From positions 1 through 64,000 of the forward strand of contig JBCCHJ010000009.1 of NCBI GenBank assembly GCA_039028795.1: a stretch of 64,000 nucleotides of DNA. Direction: 5' to 3'. Position numbers and translations under genes: made by a program. Below the pieces are notes generated by a model, which did no database searches, was not told where the DNA came from, and was given only the letters and a program-made list of their open reading frames with translations. This DNA comes from Thermohalobaculum sp039028795. Lineage in GTDB: Bacteria; Pseudomonadota; Alphaproteobacteria; Rhodobacterales; Rhodobacteraceae. Positions 63,891 to 64,000 of this stretch are shown here, one piece after another; position 1 is the first letter of the stretch, and every line of letters starts with the position of its first letter.

Positions 63891-64000
63891 ATGAGGATTT
63901 TTGTGTTGGGCGGAACAGGGTCCATTGGAACAGCAGTGACGCCAGAGCTGGTGTCCCATGGTCACGATGTACTCGCGCTGGCCCGGTCTGACAGCAGTGC
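63891..64000 (+). CDS. NAD(P)-binding Rossmann-fold protein, NmrA/epimerase type (3' end outside window)
   Basis: Only the first 36 codons are visible: M-R-I-F-V-L-G-G-T-G-S-I-G-T, the glycine-rich NAD(P) motif of the extended SDR/NmrA group, followed by H-G-H-D-V-L-A-L-A-R-S. GGAG lies just before the ATG. Its SoxR-box-like promoter suggests a role under redox stress. The enzyme class beyond Rossmann fold cannot be told from this fragment. Confidence 0.8.
   Translation, partial: MRIFVLGGTGSIGTAVTPELVSHGHDVLALARSDSS

Overview
The window looks like chromosomal DNA of a marine alphaproteobacterium of the Rhodobacterales (Roseobacter group). This rests on uniformly G+C-rich coding sequence (about 60 % by eye), a complete trimethylamine/TMAO catabolic operon of the Roseobacter type, alphaproteobacterial GyrB, RecF, IspE, LeuD and ribosomal proteins, and short intergenic palindromes of the kind scattered in these genomes. 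No tRNA, rRNA, CRISPR array, integrase, transposase or complete insertion sequence was seen. The first 260 bases differ from the rest and may be a chimeric contig end or an insertion remnant.

Layout. 1-4014: a beheaded SDR gene, a membrane-anchored winged-helix regulator, an SDR, an amidohydrolase and a FolB-like aldolase. 4255-10588: a tight four-gene operon of an RND/MMPL exporter fused in frame to a LolA-like lipoprotein-sorting domain, an outer-membrane beta-barrel protein, a TetR regulator and an FAD monooxygenase; this is the best candidate for a poorly described envelope transport system. 10637-12329: a gene broken by an amber codon, then a multi-TM chemoreceptor. 12335-20442: housekeeping and accessory genes (E1-like enzyme, GFA protein, FkbM methyltransferase, secreted nuclease/phosphatase-fold protein, LeuD, a very basic secreted protein, a serine hydrolase, an HIUase-like protein without its C-terminal signature, an orphan 466-residue protein). 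20569-23748: L35, L20, a 700-residue exported low-complexity protein and an L36 paralogue. 23937-25892: a GyrI-type regulator and a PhyH dioxygenase.

25970-41355 (minus strand) is the methylated-amine operon, read gmaS, mgsA, mgsB, mgsC, a 136-aa unknown, a nitrilase, a 197-aa unknown, a DUF1330 protein, tmm, tmoX, tmoV, tmoW, tdm, possibly ending in the PhyH gene. Tmm oxidises trimethylamine to TMAO, TmoXVW imports TMAO, Tdm splits TMAO to dimethylamine plus a C1 unit, and GmaS/MgsABC turn monomethylamine into gamma-glutamylmethylamide and N-methylglutamate. Dimethylamine monooxygenase and N-methylglutamate dehydrogenase are not in the window. A divergent GntR regulator follows at 41498, with a perfect inverted repeat between it and gmaS.

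42319-56714: an orphan ABC binding protein, a patatin lipase, an SH3 protein, a deoxyribosyltransferase-like protein, a hydroxyacid dehydrogenase, a DUF2199 protein, a GNAT, a class III-like PHA synthase with a PhaE-like N-terminus in one chain, a TPR protein coupled to IspE, a polyprenyl diphosphate synthase, a DUF2007 protein, a TrmN6-like methyltransferase, an M20 hydrolase and a VOC protein. 57097-62959 (minus): recF and gyrB separated by a VOC gene, two LysE paralogues and a small membrane protein. 63085-64000: a glutathione S-transferase, then the start of an NAD(P)-binding protein behind a SoxR-box-like site.
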